Below, in pieces: positions 1 through 8,456 of a stretch of 64,000 bases of DNA. This DNA is from Solimonas terrae. GTDB taxonomy: Bacteria > Pseudomonadota > Gammaproteobacteria > Nevskiales > Nevskiaceae. The stretch spans positions 1 through 64,000 of the forward strand of contig NZ_JAAMOW010000001.1 of assembly GCF_011067135.1 (NCBI RefSeq), read 5' to 3'. A model generated the notes under the pieces. The model saw only the letters and a program-made list of their open reading frames with translations. It made no database searches and was not told the DNA's origin. Numbering within the stretch: position 1 is the stretch's first letter; every line of letters starts with the position of its first letter. The translations under genes were made by a program, and so were the position numbers.

Positions 1-129
1 ACCAGCACCAGCACCAGCACCAGCACCAGCACCAGCACCAGCACCAGCACCAGCACCAGCACCAGCACCAGCACCAGCACCAGCACCAGCACCAGCACCA
101 GCACCAGCACCAGCACCAGCACCAGCACC
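1..129. repeat. ACCAGC hexanucleotide tandem array
   Basis: The hexamer ACCAGC is repeated perfectly about 21 times from the first base of the window to 129, and the array continues beyond the window edge, so its full length is unknown. In the frame of the SH3-like gene that ends at 469 it reads as alternating proline and alanine codons, an extended flexible linker. The copies show no base differences, which suggests recent expansion or slippage and makes length variation, or assembly collapse, likely. Confidence 0.95.
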
Positions 130-469
130 GGACACGCCGACAGCGGCGCTCGCGACGCCAGTGGTACAAACAAGGGATCGGATCGTGGCACCGGAGACGA
201 CGGCGCCCACGTCGAATCCGGTCATGCCGCAGGCGCCGCGTGCCGCGCCAACCGGCTCGATGCTGGGCTCCACCGAGGCGACGACGCTGATCCACGACGG
301 CGTGGTCCGCGCATCGCCGACCGACCACGCGCAAATCATCGCGAGTCTGCCAGCGGGGACCGCCGTGACCGTGGCGTCCGCTGCCATACACAACAAGTCA
401 GGCGACTGGTACTTCGTCAAGAATGCAAGCGTCACGGGCTGGATCAATGTGCTGGCGCTGCAGCCCTGA
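2..469 (+). CDS. (Pro-Ala)n-linker protein with C-terminal SH3-like domain, partial
   Basis: Only the 3' part of the gene is present; the frame is open from the left edge. The first 43 or so codons read as alternating Pro-Ala, then about 110 residues end in a bacterial SH3-like fold. Visible signs are the start of the fold at TTLIHDGVVRASPT, the repeated small hydrophobic strands (AGTAVTVAS), and the typical ending GDWYFVKNASVTGWI. Such domains often bind cell-wall peptides or mediate protein contacts, and a Pro-Ala linker is common in envelope proteins spanning the periplasm. A GTG at 161 could be an internal start, but the continuous frame through the repeat argues that the gene begins upstream of the window. 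The function of the missing N-terminal part cannot be told. Confidence 0.7.
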   Translation, partial: PAPAPAPAPAPAPAPAPAPAPAPAPAPAPAPAPAPAPAPAPAPDTPTAALATPVVQTRDRIVAPETTAPTSNPVMPQAPRAAPTGSMLGSTEATTLIHDGVVRASPTDHAQIIASLPAGTAVTVASAAIHNKSGDWYFVKNASVTGWINVLALQP

Positions 470-576
470 GTACTGCGGGCTGGTCTGATGCTTTCCCGTG
501 CAGTTGCGGCGGACGGCCGACTCGTGATCGAGTCGCCCGTCCGCTAGCATGATCGGGTTGCATACCTGATCCGACG

Positions 577-2385
577 ATGTCCGAGCGTTTCGACCACCGC
601 AGTTTCCTCCAGCAGCTGACCACGCAGCCCGGCGTCTACCGCATGTACGGTGCGGCGGACGAGCTGTTGTACGTCGGCAAGGCGCGCAATCTGAAGAAGC
701 GCGTCAGCACCTACTTCCTGCGCGCGAGCGGCAATCCGCGCATCGAGTCCATGGTCTCGCAGATCGGTCGCGTCGAGGTCACGGTGACGCGTACCGAGGA
801 CGAGGCGCTGCTGTTGGAAGCGAACCTGATCAAGGAGTTCGGGCCGCGGTACAACGTCATGTACCGCGACGACAAGAGCTATCCGTATGTGCGCTTTTCC
901 GCGCATCGCTATCCGCGCATCAGTTACTACCGTGGCGCCAAGACCGGCAGCGATCGCTATTTCGGGCCATTCCCGTCGGCAATCGCGGTTCGAGAGACGC
1001 TCAGCACCTTGCAGAAGCTGTTTCAGCTGCGGCCTTGCCGCGACAGTTTCTTCGCGCATCGCGACCGACCTTGCCTGCAGCACCAGATCAAGCGCTGCTC
1101 GGCGCCATGCGTGAATCTGATCGGCGAGGACGACTACGCGAAGGAGCTGCACAATGCCGCGCGCCTCCTGGAAGGCAAGGCCGATGAACTCGCCGACGAG
1201 CTCGGCGTTGCCATGCAGGCCGCGGCCGACAAGCTCGATTTCGAACTCGCGGCACGCGTCCGCGATCAGATCGCCGCACTCAAGCGCGTGCGCGAAAGCC
1301 GGGTCATCAGCGGCGGCGCCGACGATCTCGATCTGATCGTCGTTGCGCTGCATCCGTCGAGCAGCTGCGTGGTCGTGATGAGCGTGCGCGATGGCGTCAA
1401 TCTCGGCCATCGCAGCCATTTTCCCCGGCATCCGGCGCACGCTTCGGCCGAGGAGTTGCTGGACAGCTTCATCAGCCAGCACTATCTCGAACAGCCGGCA
1501 CCACCGGAAATCCTCGTCAGCCACGCGGTCGACGAGCGCGAGCTGCTGGAGCAGGCACTGGGCCAGCGCGCCGGACGCAAGGTCGGCATCGCGCTGCCGC
1601 AGCGCGGCACCAAGCGGCGTCTGCTCGACATGGCGATGAACAGCGCCACGCAGGCGCTGTCCACGCGTCTGGTCGAAGCGGCGAGCATGGATGAACGCCT
1701 GCTCGAACTGCAGCGCGCGCTCGATCTCGATGCCGTGCCGCGCCGGCTCGAATGCTTCGACATTTCGCATACCGGCGGCGAGAAGGCGGTCGCGTCCTGC
1801 GTGGTGTTCAACGAGGCCGGGCCGTTGAAGAGCGCATACCGAAAATTCAACATCGAGGGCATCACGCCCGGCGACGACTACGCGGCGATCAGGCAGGCCG
1901 TCGCGCGGCGCTTCGCGCGCGTGAAGAGCGGCGAGGTGCAGATGCCGGACGTATTGTTCATCGATGGCGGCCTCGGCCAGCTCAATTCGGCTTTGGAAGC
2001 GCTGGAAGAACTGGAGATCAGCGAGCTGCGTGTCGTCGGCATCGCCAAGGGACCGACGCGCAGGCCGGGCCTGGAAGAGTTGATCGTCGCCGAACGCGAA
2101 CTGCCGCTGAGCCTGCCGCCGGACTCGCCGGCCCTGCATCTGATCCAGCGTATCCGCGACGAGGCCCATCGCTTCGCGATCACCGGTCATCGCGGCCGGC
2201 GCGACAAGGCGCGCCTGAGTTCCGGGCTGGAAGCGGTCGAAGGTCTCGGTCCGGCGCGCCGGCGAGCGCTGCTCAAGGCGTTCGGCGGACTTGCGCAGAT
2301 CAAGCGCGCCAATGTCGACGAACTGGCGCGGGTCGAAGGCCTGTCGCGCACTTTGGCCGAGCGGGTTTACGCTCACTTCCACTGA
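577..2385 (+). CDS. uvrC: Excinuclease ABC subunit C
   Basis: UvrC makes the two incisions flanking a lesion in nucleotide excision repair, acting with UvrA and UvrB. The 602-residue length matches the family. The N-terminus has the GIY-YIG nuclease core (PGVYRMYG, then LLYVGKARNLKKRV), followed by a UvrB-interacting UVR segment near residues 200-235. The C-terminal half has the RNase H-like endonuclease domain (ECFDISHTGGEKAVAS and LFIDGGLGQLNSA with its acidic residues). Helix-hairpin-helix DNA-binding repeats close the protein (VEGLGPARRRALL, VEGLSRTLAE). The ATG at 577 gives the standard N-terminus. pgsA follows after about 50 bases, the arrangement also found in enteric bacteria. Confidence 0.97.
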   Translation: MSERFDHRSFLQQLTTQPGVYRMYGAADELLYVGKARNLKKRVSTYFLRASGNPRIESMVSQIGRVEVTVTRTEDEALLLEANLIKEFGPRYNVMYRDDKSYPYVRFSAHRYPRISYYRGAKTGSDRYFGPFPSAIAVRETLSTLQKLFQLRPCRDSFFAHRDRPCLQHQIKRCSAPCVNLIGEDDYAKELHNAARLLEGKADELADELGVAMQAAADKLDFELAARVRDQIAALKRVRESRVISGGADDLDLIVVALHPSSSCVVVMSVRDGVNLGHRSHFPRHPAHASAEELLDSFISQHYLEQPAPPEILVSHAVDERELLEQALGQRAGRKVGIALPQRGTKRRLLDMAMNSATQALSTRLVEAASMDERLLELQRALDLDAVPRRLECFDISHTGGEKAVASCVVFNEAGPLKSAYRKFNIEGITPGDDYAAIRQAVARRFARVKSGEVQMPDVLFIDGGLGQLNSALEALEELEISELRVVGIAKGPTRRPGLEELIVAERELPLSLPPDSPALHLIQRIRDEAHRFAITGHRGRRDKARLSSGLEAVEGLGPARRRALLKAFGGLAQIKRANVDELARVEGLSRTLAERVYAHFH

Positions 2386-2437
2386 TCGCTACTATCAGCG
2401 CCACGATCGCCCCTGGCGACGAAAAGGAAGCCATGGA

Positions 2438-3016
2438 TTGCGCCTGAATCTGCCGCTGATACTGACCATGCTGCGTGTGGCCGTCATTCCGGTCGTGCTC
2501 GGCCTGTTCTATGTGCCCTGGGCGCACGCGCGCCAGATCGCCACCGTCCTGTATGCCGCGGCGGCGGTCACCGACTGGCTCGACGGCTATCTCGCGCGAC
2601 GCTGGGGCCAGACCACGCGCTTCGGCGCGTTTCTCGACCCGGTGGCCGACAAACTGCTGGTCGCGGTCTGTCTGGTGATGCTGTTGCGCGACGCCTACGT
2701 GCAGAACACACCTGCCGATCTGCTCGGCGTCTTGGTCGCGATCATCATCGGCCGCGAGATCACGATCTCCGCGCTGCGCGAATGGATGGCCGAACTCGGA
2801 CAGCGCACCAGCGTTGCCGTCAGCTGGGTCGGCAAATGGAAGACCGGTTTCCAGATGACCGCGATCGGCATGATGATCTGGAAGATTCCCACCTTCGGCC
2901 TGCCGTGGTATTCGATGGGTTACTGGCTGCTGTTCGTCGCCGCCGCGCTGACCATCTGGAGCATGGTCAACTATCTGCGCGCGGCGTGGCCGATGATGCG
3001 CGAGTCGGGCGAGTGA
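2438..3016 (+). CDS. pgsA: CDP-diacylglycerol--glycerol-3-phosphate 3-phosphatidyltransferase
   Basis: PgsA makes phosphatidylglycerolphosphate from CDP-diacylglycerol and glycerol-3-phosphate in the inner membrane, the committed step to phosphatidylglycerol and cardiolipin. The CDP-alcohol phosphotransferase signature is intact: DWLDGYLAR followed by GAFLDPVADK, giving the D-x2-D-G-x2-A-R-x8-G-x3-D-x3-D pattern. Several hydrophobic helices surround it. I chose the TTG at 2438 because it gives the family N-terminus MRLNLPLILTMLRV and lies 9-10 bases after an AAGGA-type ribosome binding site at 2424-2428. The ATG at 2433 is out of frame and stops after five codons. At 192 residues it is close to the E. 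coli protein. The rare start codon may lower expression. Confidence 0.93.
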   Translation: MRLNLPLILTMLRVAVIPVVLGLFYVPWAHARQIATVLYAAAAVTDWLDGYLARRWGQTTRFGAFLDPVADKLLVAVCLVMLLRDAYVQNTPADLLGVLVAIIIGREITISALREWMAELGQRTSVAVSWVGKWKTGFQMTAIGMMIWKIPTFGLPWYSMGYWLLFVAAALTIWSMVNYLRAAWPMMRESGE

Positions 3017-3058
3017 TCGCCGCTGTGCGCATGTCTAAAAAATGACCTAATGAAATGC

Positions 3059-3086
3059 TTGACTTAGCGCTGCCGACCACTAGAAT
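3059..3086 (+). promoter_or_regulatory. Sigma70-type promoter for tRNA-Gly
   Basis: A -35 hexamer TTGACT (3059-3064) and a -10 hexamer TAGAAT (3081-3086) are separated by 16 bases. The -10 ends 13 bases before the mature tRNA-Gly 5' end, and a GC-rich stretch follows it, as expected for stringently controlled tRNA promoters. Confidence 0.7.
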
Positions 3087-3099
3087 ACGCGTCCTCGAT

Positions 3100-3175
3100 G
3101 CGGGAATAGCTCAGTTGGTAGAGCGCAACCTTGCCAAGGTTGAGGTCGCGAGTTCGAGCCTCGTTTCCCGCTCCA
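3100..3175 (+). tRNA. glyW: tRNA-Gly (anticodon GCC)
   Basis: A complete cloverleaf is visible. The acceptor arm GCGGGAA pairs with TTCCCGC (3165-3171), and the T-arm has GTTCGAGCC. The anticodon loop TTGCCAA carries GCC. The CCA end is encoded at 3173-3175. It is first in a Gly-Cys-Leu series after pgsA, the same order as glyW-cysT-leuZ in E. coli. Confidence 0.97.
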
Positions 3176-3186
3176 AATCGAACAAG

Positions 3187-3215
3187 CCCCGGCGGTGCAG
3201 ACCACGGGGTTTTTT
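3187..3215 (+). terminator. Rho-independent terminator after tRNA-Gly
   Basis: The stem CCCCG (3187-3191) pairs with CGGGG (3205-3209), with an inner GGT/ACC pairing, and is followed at once by a run of T residues (3210-3215). Because it separates tRNA-Gly from tRNA-Cys, the Cys-Leu pair probably has its own promoter. A TACAAT -10 candidate lies at 3231-3236. Confidence 0.75.
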
Positions 3216-3259
3216 AGTCTGAGCCGCTGTTACAATCCCGCGGCTGTCCGACTTCCGAA

Positions 3260-3333
3260 GGCTAGGTGGCAGAGTGGTCATGCAGCGGACTGCAAATCCG
3301 CGTACGCCGGTTCAATTCCGACCCTAGCCTCCA
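3260..3333 (+). tRNA. cysT: tRNA-Cys (anticodon GCA)
   Basis: The acceptor arm GGCTAGG pairs with CCTAGCC (3323-3329). The anticodon loop CTGCAAA holds GCA, and the T-loop reads GTTCAATTC. CCA is encoded at 3331-3333. A candidate -10 box TACAAT at 3231-3236 sits at the right distance upstream, after the terminator of tRNA-Gly. Confidence 0.97.
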
Positions 3334-3343
3334 TTTCCATTCG

Positions 3344-3430
3344 GCCCGAGTGGCGAAATTGGTAGACGCAAGGGACTTAAAATCCCTCGACCTCACGGTC
3401 ATGCCGGTTCAAGCCCGGCCTCGGGTACCA
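3344..3430 (+). tRNA. leuZ: tRNA-Leu (anticodon TAA)
   Basis: This is an 87-base class II tRNA with a long variable arm (near CGACCTCACGGTCATG). The acceptor arm GCCCGAG pairs with CTCGGGT, the first pair being G-T wobble. The anticodon loop CTTAAAA gives TAA, and CCA is encoded at 3428-3430. It lies only 10 bases after tRNA-Cys, so the two are probably cotranscribed. Confidence 0.96.
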
Positions 3431-3466
3431 GAACGTTCTGCCGGTCCTGTTCGATCGTGAGCGGCG

Positions 3467-4396
3467 CTAGCCGCTGAGCACGCGCACGGCCTTGGCCGCC
3501 GCCGCCGCGCGGTTCTCGACACCGAGCTTCTCGAAGACCTGTTCGAGATGCTTGTTCACGGTGCGATGGCTGATGCCGAGGATTTCGCTCATGTCGCGAT
3601 TGGACTTTCCGCGGCTGACCCACAGCAGGACCTCGGCTTCGCGCGCGGTCAGCGACATCGTCTGCTGCAGTGCCTCGGCCTGCTGGCGCAGTGCGCCTTC
3701 GCTGTCGGTGCTGGTCTCGGTGAGGCGAAACAGGAATTCGTCGGCACCGGTGGCGCTGACGAAGGCGAATTCGAGACGGCGCTGATCGGCGTCGATCACG
3801 GTCGCGCCACCTTCGCGGCAGTGGCGTGCGAGCTGCGCCGCCAGTGCCTCCGGAATCTGCGGCGTCGTGCCTTCCCCCGCGGAAAATGCATTGCGCAGCA
3901 GCTGTTCGGCGCGCGGCGTGCACCACAGCAGATTGCCGGCGTGGTCGGTCGACAGCAGGAAGCGGCCGGTGGCGTCGAGCGCCACGCGTGAAGCCTGGGC
4001 GGTACGCGCATTGGCGAGGTGCACGCGAATGCGCGCCAGCAGCTCCTCGACGACGATGGGCTTGGTCACGTAGTCGACGCCGCCGGCTTCGAGGCCGCGC
4101 AGCACGTGTTCGGTTTCCGACAGGCCGGTCATGAAGATCACCGGCACGTGCGCAAGCTTCTTTTCGTTTTTCAGGCGTCGGCAGGTTTCGAAGCCGTCGA
4201 TGCCCGGCATCAGCGCGTCCATCAGGATCAGGTCCGGCGTGATCTCGTCGACCAGCGCCAGCGCGCTCTCGCCGTCGGTCGCGACCAGCACCGTGACGCC
4301 GGCACTGTCCAGCGTATCCGTGAGAAAACTGAGACTGTCCGGGGTGTCGTCCACCACCAGCAGGGTGTCGCGGCGGCGATTCGGAGCGGAATTCAC
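3467..4396 (-). CDS. LuxR-family response regulator paired with the NCS1-kinase
   Basis: A 309-residue two-component regulator. Residues 10-125 form a receiver domain: acidic pocket VVDDTPD, phosphoacceptor Asp60 in LILMDALMPG, and conserved Lys in DYVTKP. A linker region of about 110 residues (130-240) with PAS-like character follows. The C-terminus is a LuxR/FixJ helix-turn-helix (LTAREAEVLLWVSRGKSN, then ISHRTVNKHLEQVFEKLG). Its start overlaps the end of the upstream kinase gene by four bases (ATGA), so the two are translationally coupled and surely act as a pair. Its place at the end of the urease operon points to control of urea or related nitrogen-compound use. The ureD-porin intergenic repeats at 14235-14314 are a natural target candidate; that link is inference. 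Confidence 0.93.
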   Translation of the reverse strand: MNSAPNRRRDTLLVVDDTPDSLSFLTDTLDSAGVTVLVATDGESALALVDEITPDLILMDALMPGIDGFETCRRLKNEKKLAHVPVIFMTGLSETEHVLRGLEAGGVDYVTKPIVVEELLARIRVHLANARTAQASRVALDATGRFLLSTDHAGNLLWCTPRAEQLLRNAFSAGEGTTPQIPEALAAQLARHCREGGATVIDADQRRLEFAFVSATGADEFLFRLTETSTDSEGALRQQAEALQQTMSLTAREAEVLLWVSRGKSNRDMSEILGISHRTVNKHLEQVFEKLGVENRAAAAAKAVRVLSG

Positions 4397-7300
4397 GAGC
4401 CGGCCTCCGGCGGGACGTCGTCGAGCAGATTCATGTAGGCCTTGAGATCGAAGTTCGCGACCAGACGCTGCAGCCGCGAAATGAAGGCGGAGTGCGCGGG
4501 ATCGGTTTGCGCCAGTTCCCGCAGCCGCGCTTCGATCGCTCGTACGTGCCCGATGCGGCCGAGCTGGCGCAGCTCGTCACGGTAGCGCGCAAAGCCCTGC
4601 GGCATGGCGGCCACCGGCGACGGTACGTCGTCGGCCGCCCCCGGTTCTTCGGCGTACAGCCATTCGACACGCAGCAGTTCACCGAGGCGTTCGATCAGGA
4701 AGTCGAAGTCCCAGGGCTTCATCAGGAAGGCGTCGTGCGGTGCATCGCCGTCGCCGCCGCTGCGATAGTCGTGCGCATTGGCCGACACCATCATGATTCT
4801 TGCCGGCGTGTCTGCGGCGCGCAGCCGGCGCGCGACTTCCCAGCCGTCGATGCCCGGCATCGCGATATCGAGCGTGATCAGATCCGGTTGGCATTGCGCA
4901 GCGAGTTGCAGTGCACCTTCGCCTTCGCGCGCGGTGTAGACCTCGAAGCCGAGCCGGCGCAGCGGATGCAGCAGCAGATCCAGATGCGTGGGATCGTCGT
5001 CGACCAGCAGCAGGCGGCGACGGCGGCCGGCATAGCCGGTCACGCGACGGCGCCGGGCGGCATCGTCGAGCGTCTGCTGCGCTTCCGAGAGCAGCAGGCG
5101 CACCGTGAACACGCTGCCGCTGCCCGGCGTGCTGCGTACCGTGATCTCGCCACCCATGATCTGTACCAGCACCTTGGTGATCGCCAGGCCCAGACCGGCG
5201 CCGGGCGCCGCACGCGCAGCGGGCATGCCGCCGCGCTCGAAAGGTTTGAAGATGTCGTCGAGATCTTCTTCGCGTATGCCCATGCCGGTGTCGGCAATCT
5301 CGAACTCGGCGACCTGGCTGCGATAGCGCAGGCTGAAGCTGACCTCGCCGTGGTCGGTGAACTTGATGGCGTTCGACAGCAGATTGATCAGCAGCTGGCG
5401 CAGCCGCTTCTGGTCGCTGTGCACGAACAGCGGCAGTCGCGCCGGCCGGTGATAGTGGAAGTCGACGCCCTTGGCGACCGCCTGTGGGCGGAACATGTCG
5501 ACGATCTGCTCGAGAAAATCCGCAAGACGAATGCGGTCGCGCGACAGGCGCAGCAGACCGCTCTCGATCTTGGAAATGTCGAGCAGGCCGTCGACGAGGT
5601 TCGACAGATGCTCGGCGCTGCGGCGAATGATGCGCACCGCGTTCTGCGGTGGCGTGGCGCTGTCGCGCTCGAGCAGCTGTGCGTAACCGAAGATCGAATT
5701 GAGCGGCGAGCGGATTTCGTGGCTGATGCCGATCACGTAACGGCTCTTGGCCTCGTTTGCCGACTCGGCGATTTCCTTGGCTTTCTGCAGCGCCGCGTCG
5801 GTGCGTTCATGCGCGTCGATTTCGTCCATCAGCATCGCCGTCTGGCGCACGGTTTCCTGCTGGGCGTTGTTGCGGCTTTCGTGCGCCAGCGCCATCAGCC
5901 ACGCGGCGACGCCGGACAGCATGAACAGGCTGAAGAACACGATCCACAGCGTCGTGCCGATGACCGTGCGCGACGCCGGCGCCAGCGCGCTGTACTGCAG
6001 ATAAATCAATGACAGCAGCGCGCCGATGACGATCGTGAACACCAGCAGGATGCCGATGAAATGGCCGATGCTGGTATTGACGTAGCTGGCAAGCCTGCGC
6101 GGCGCGATGCGCGCCAGCAGCGCGGTGATCTGCTGACCGAAGCGGCTGTCGTCCTTGCAGACGTCGTGACAGCGCGCTTCCAGCGTGCAGCACAGCGAGC
6201 AGATCGGACCATCGTAGGCCGGGCACATCGCCATGTCGGCGCGCTCGAACACGTTCTCGCAGATCACGCAGCGGATTTCCGCTTCGTTCGCCGGCAACCC
6301 GGTCGCCTCACGCGCCAGATACCAGCGGCCGCGCGTCGCCCAGGCCAGCAGCGGCGCGGCGGCGAACGCGGTGACCAGACCGATGAACGGCGACAGCGCT
6401 TGCGGCAGCGCGCCGAACAGACCGATGAACGCGGCGGTCGAGGTGGCGATCGACAAGGCCATCGCGCCGACGCCGACCGGATTGATGTCGTACAGATGCG
6501 CGCGTTTGAATTCGATGTACGACGGCGACAGGCCGAGTGGTTTGTTGATGACCAGATCCGCCGTCAGCGCGCCGATCCAGCTCACGGCGAAATTGGCATA
6601 CAGCACCAGCACCGCCTCGATCACCTGGAAGATGCCGAGTTCCATCAGCAGCAGCGCGAGCAGCACGTTGAACACCAGCCAGACCACGCGGCCGGGGTGC
6701 GCGTGTGTCAGGCGCGAAAAGAAATTCGACCAGGCGATCGAACCGGCGTAGGCATTGGTGACGTTGATCTTCAGCTGGCAGGTGACGATGAAGATGCCGG
6801 TGATCGCCAGCGCGAAGCCCGGTGAGCCGAACATCTCGCGAAACGCGACGAAGAACATCTGCATCGGCTGCGTCGCGTCGGTAGCCGGTACGCCGTGACG
6901 CAGCGCGAAGTAGGCCAAGAACGAACCGGCCACCAGCTTGAGTCCACCCATGAACACCCAGCCCGGACCGCTGCTGATCAGCGCGCCCCACCAGGCGAAA
7001 CGGCTGCTGCGGCGACGGTCGGGCAGAAAGCGCAGATAGTCCGCCTGTTCGCCGATCTGTGGCAGCAGCGACAATAGCGTCGAGGCGGCGAGCGCGAACA
7101 GCAGCACATCCATCGAGCCGTCGGCGTGGCCGTGCGCACCGGCGAAGTGTCGCCAGTCATGCAGCTCGGTGTGACCGCCGAACAGCGTCTGCCAGATGAT
7201 GTAGGCGATCGGTGCGAGCTGCAGCAGCAGCCAGATCGGCTGCGTCGCGATCTGCATGCGGTTGATCAGCGTGATGCCGTAGATCGCGATCGGGATCACC

Positions 7301-7845
7301 ACCAGCGCGCTGATCAGGTGCGCGATCCACAGCGGGATGCCGAGCACCATCTGCAGCGCCGCCGACATGATGCTGGCTTCGATCGAGAACAGCAGGAAGG
7401 TGAACGAGGCGTAGATCAGCGAGGTGATCGTCGAACCCATGTAGCCGAAGCCGGCGCCGCGCGTCAGCAGATCGATGTCGAGCCCGTACTTGGCCGCGTA
7501 GTGCGCGATCGGCAAGCCAATGAAGAACATCAGCACGCAGACGGCGATGATCGCCGGCACCGCGTTGGCGAAACCGTACTGCAAGGTCAGGCCGCCGCCG
7601 ATCGCCTCGCACGCCAGAAACGAGATCGCGCCGAGCGCGGTGTTGGCGATGCGGAAGCTCGACCAGCGCCGTGCCTTGTCGGCGGTATAGCGCAGCGCGT
7701 AGTCCTCCAGCGTCTGCGTCGCTGCCCATTTGTTGTACTGGCGGCGTTCGCGAACGATGCGCTGGTGGCGGCCGCGCACCGCCGCCGCGCGCGGGCCGGC
7801 GCTTGGTGGCAGCGCATCGAGCCTGAGCGGCGCGTCAGCCGACAT
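4393..7845 (-). CDS. NCS1 permease-hybrid histidine kinase fusion
   Basis: A 1150-residue sensor with an unusual input part. Residues about 50-510 are an NCS1 (purine-cytosine permease-like) transporter with about 12 hydrophobic helices (YALRYTADKARRWSSF at the start, ANFAVSWIGALTADLVI late in the domain). Residues about 525-570 hold a Cys-rich cluster (CVICENVF, CPAYDGPICSLCC, CHDVC) that could bind metal. Two more membrane helices follow near 590-660. A kinase core comes next: His709 in GISHEIRSPLNS, N box LINLLSNAIKFT, G box DTGMGI. A receiver domain has Asp993 in LDIAMPG, and there is a short C-terminal tail. It starts 32 bases after the nickel permease gene and overlaps the response regulator gene. 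A transporter-like domain as sensor, as in CbrA, fits a receptor for urea or a purine-degradation intermediate. The ligand is not known from sequence. Confidence 0.92.
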   Translation of the reverse strand: MSADAPLRLDALPPSAGPRAAAVRGRHQRIVRERRQYNKWAATQTLEDYALRYTADKARRWSSFRIANTALGAISFLACEAIGGGLTLQYGFANAVPAIIAVCVLMFFIGLPIAHYAAKYGLDIDLLTRGAGFGYMGSTITSLIYASFTFLLFSIEASIMSAALQMVLGIPLWIAHLISALVVIPIAIYGITLINRMQIATQPIWLLLQLAPIAYIIWQTLFGGHTELHDWRHFAGAHGHADGSMDVLLFALAASTLLSLLPQIGEQADYLRFLPDRRRSSRFAWWGALISSGPGWVFMGGLKLVAGSFLAYFALRHGVPATDATQPMQMFFVAFREMFGSPGFALAITGIFIVTCQLKINVTNAYAGSIAWSNFFSRLTHAHPGRVVWLVFNVLLALLLMELGIFQVIEAVLVLYANFAVSWIGALTADLVINKPLGLSPSYIEFKRAHLYDINPVGVGAMALSIATSTAAFIGLFGALPQALSPFIGLVTAFAAAPLLAWATRGRWYLAREATGLPANEAEIRCVICENVFERADMAMCPAYDGPICSLCCTLEARCHDVCKDDSRFGQQITALLARIAPRRLASYVNTSIGHFIGILLVFTIVIGALLSLIYLQYSALAPASRTVIGTTLWIVFFSLFMLSGVAAWLMALAHESRNNAQQETVRQTAMLMDEIDAHERTDAALQKAKEIAESANEAKSRYVIGISHEIRSPLNSIFGYAQLLERDSATPPQNAVRIIRRSAEHLSNLVDGLLDISKIESGLLRLSRDRIRLADFLEQIVDMFRPQAVAKGVDFHYHRPARLPLFVHSDQKRLRQLLINLLSNAIKFTDHGEVSFSLRYRSQVAEFEIADTGMGIREEDLDDIFKPFERGGMPAARAAPGAGLGLAITKVLVQIMGGEITVRSTPGSGSVFTVRLLLSEAQQTLDDAARRRRVTGYAGRRRRLLLVDDDPTHLDLLLHPLRRLGFEVYTAREGEGALQLAAQCQPDLITLDIAMPGIDGWEVARRLRAADTPARIMMVSANAHDYRSGGDGDAPHDAFLMKPWDFDFLIERLGELLRVEWLYAEEPGAADDVPSPVAAMPQGFARYRDELRQLGRIGHVRAIEARLRELAQTDPAHSAFISRLQRLVANFDLKAYMNLLDDVPPEAGS

Positions 7846-7877
7846 CGCCGCTCATCCCCGCACCACGGTTCCGGGCA

Positions 7878-8456
7878 TCACGCGAATGCAAAGGCGAGCC
7901 CGGCCGCCGCGGTCAGTGCGCCAGCGACGCGGGCGAGCGTCCCGGCACCGCGCTGTGATACACGGCCCAATGCAATGCCGGCGACATGCAGCGAAGCCGT
8001 GGTGGTCACGAAGCCGATTGCGTACAGCCCCGGATTGGCCAGACTCGGCAATTCCTGACCATGCGCCGCGCCATGGAACAGCGCGAACAACGCGACCAAC
8101 CCCATCGCCGCCGGCATCGGCAGGCGACGGCGCAGCGCGACCAGCAGACCCAGTACCAGCAGCGACGCGGCGATGCCGGCTTCGACATGCGGCGGCACGT
8201 AGCCCTGTGTCGCGGCGAGGCCACCGATCGCCATCAGCGCGACGAAGCTGCAAGGCACCAGCCAAGTCGCACGCCCGCCGAGCTGGGCGGCCCAGACGCC
8301 GACCACGGTCATCGCCAGCAGATGGTCGAGACCCAGCAGAGGATGCAGGAAGCCGGCGACGAAACCGGCGCTCGCGCCGTCGTGGCCGGGATGCGCGAGC
8401 GCGGGCAGGGCGGTCGTCAACAGGATCAGGGCGGCGAGGGAAGTCAGGCGACGCAT
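7878..8456 (-). CDS. ureJ: HupE/UreJ-family nickel permease
   Basis: A 192-residue membrane protein beginning with a signal peptide that ends ALPALA, followed by the HPGHDG motif that becomes the mature N-terminus, typical of the HupE/UreJ family. Five or six hydrophobic helices follow. The family motif region HPLLGLDHLLAM and a second His-bearing segment (ALFHGAAHGQE) hold the putative metal ligands. These proteins are thought to move Ni2+ (or Co2+) for hydrogenase or urease maturation. Its ATG overlaps the ureG stop by one base (TGATG), so it belongs to the urease operon and most likely supplies nickel to UreE/UreG. Confidence 0.9.
   Translation of the reverse strand: MRRLTSLAALILLTTALPALAHPGHDGASAGFVAGFLHPLLGLDHLLAMTVVGVWAAQLGGRATWLVPCSFVALMAIGGLAATQGYVPPHVEAGIAASLLVLGLLVALRRRLPMPAAMGLVALFALFHGAAHGQELPSLANPGLYAIGFVTTTASLHVAGIALGRVSQRGAGTLARVAGALTAAAGLAFAFA

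Noticed and set aside
544-2382. A 612-codon open frame on the minus strand across uvrC
   Set aside because: It is the shadow of the plus-strand uvrC frame caused by high GC content; the product is Arg/Ala/Asp-rich with no domain, while uvrC is certain.
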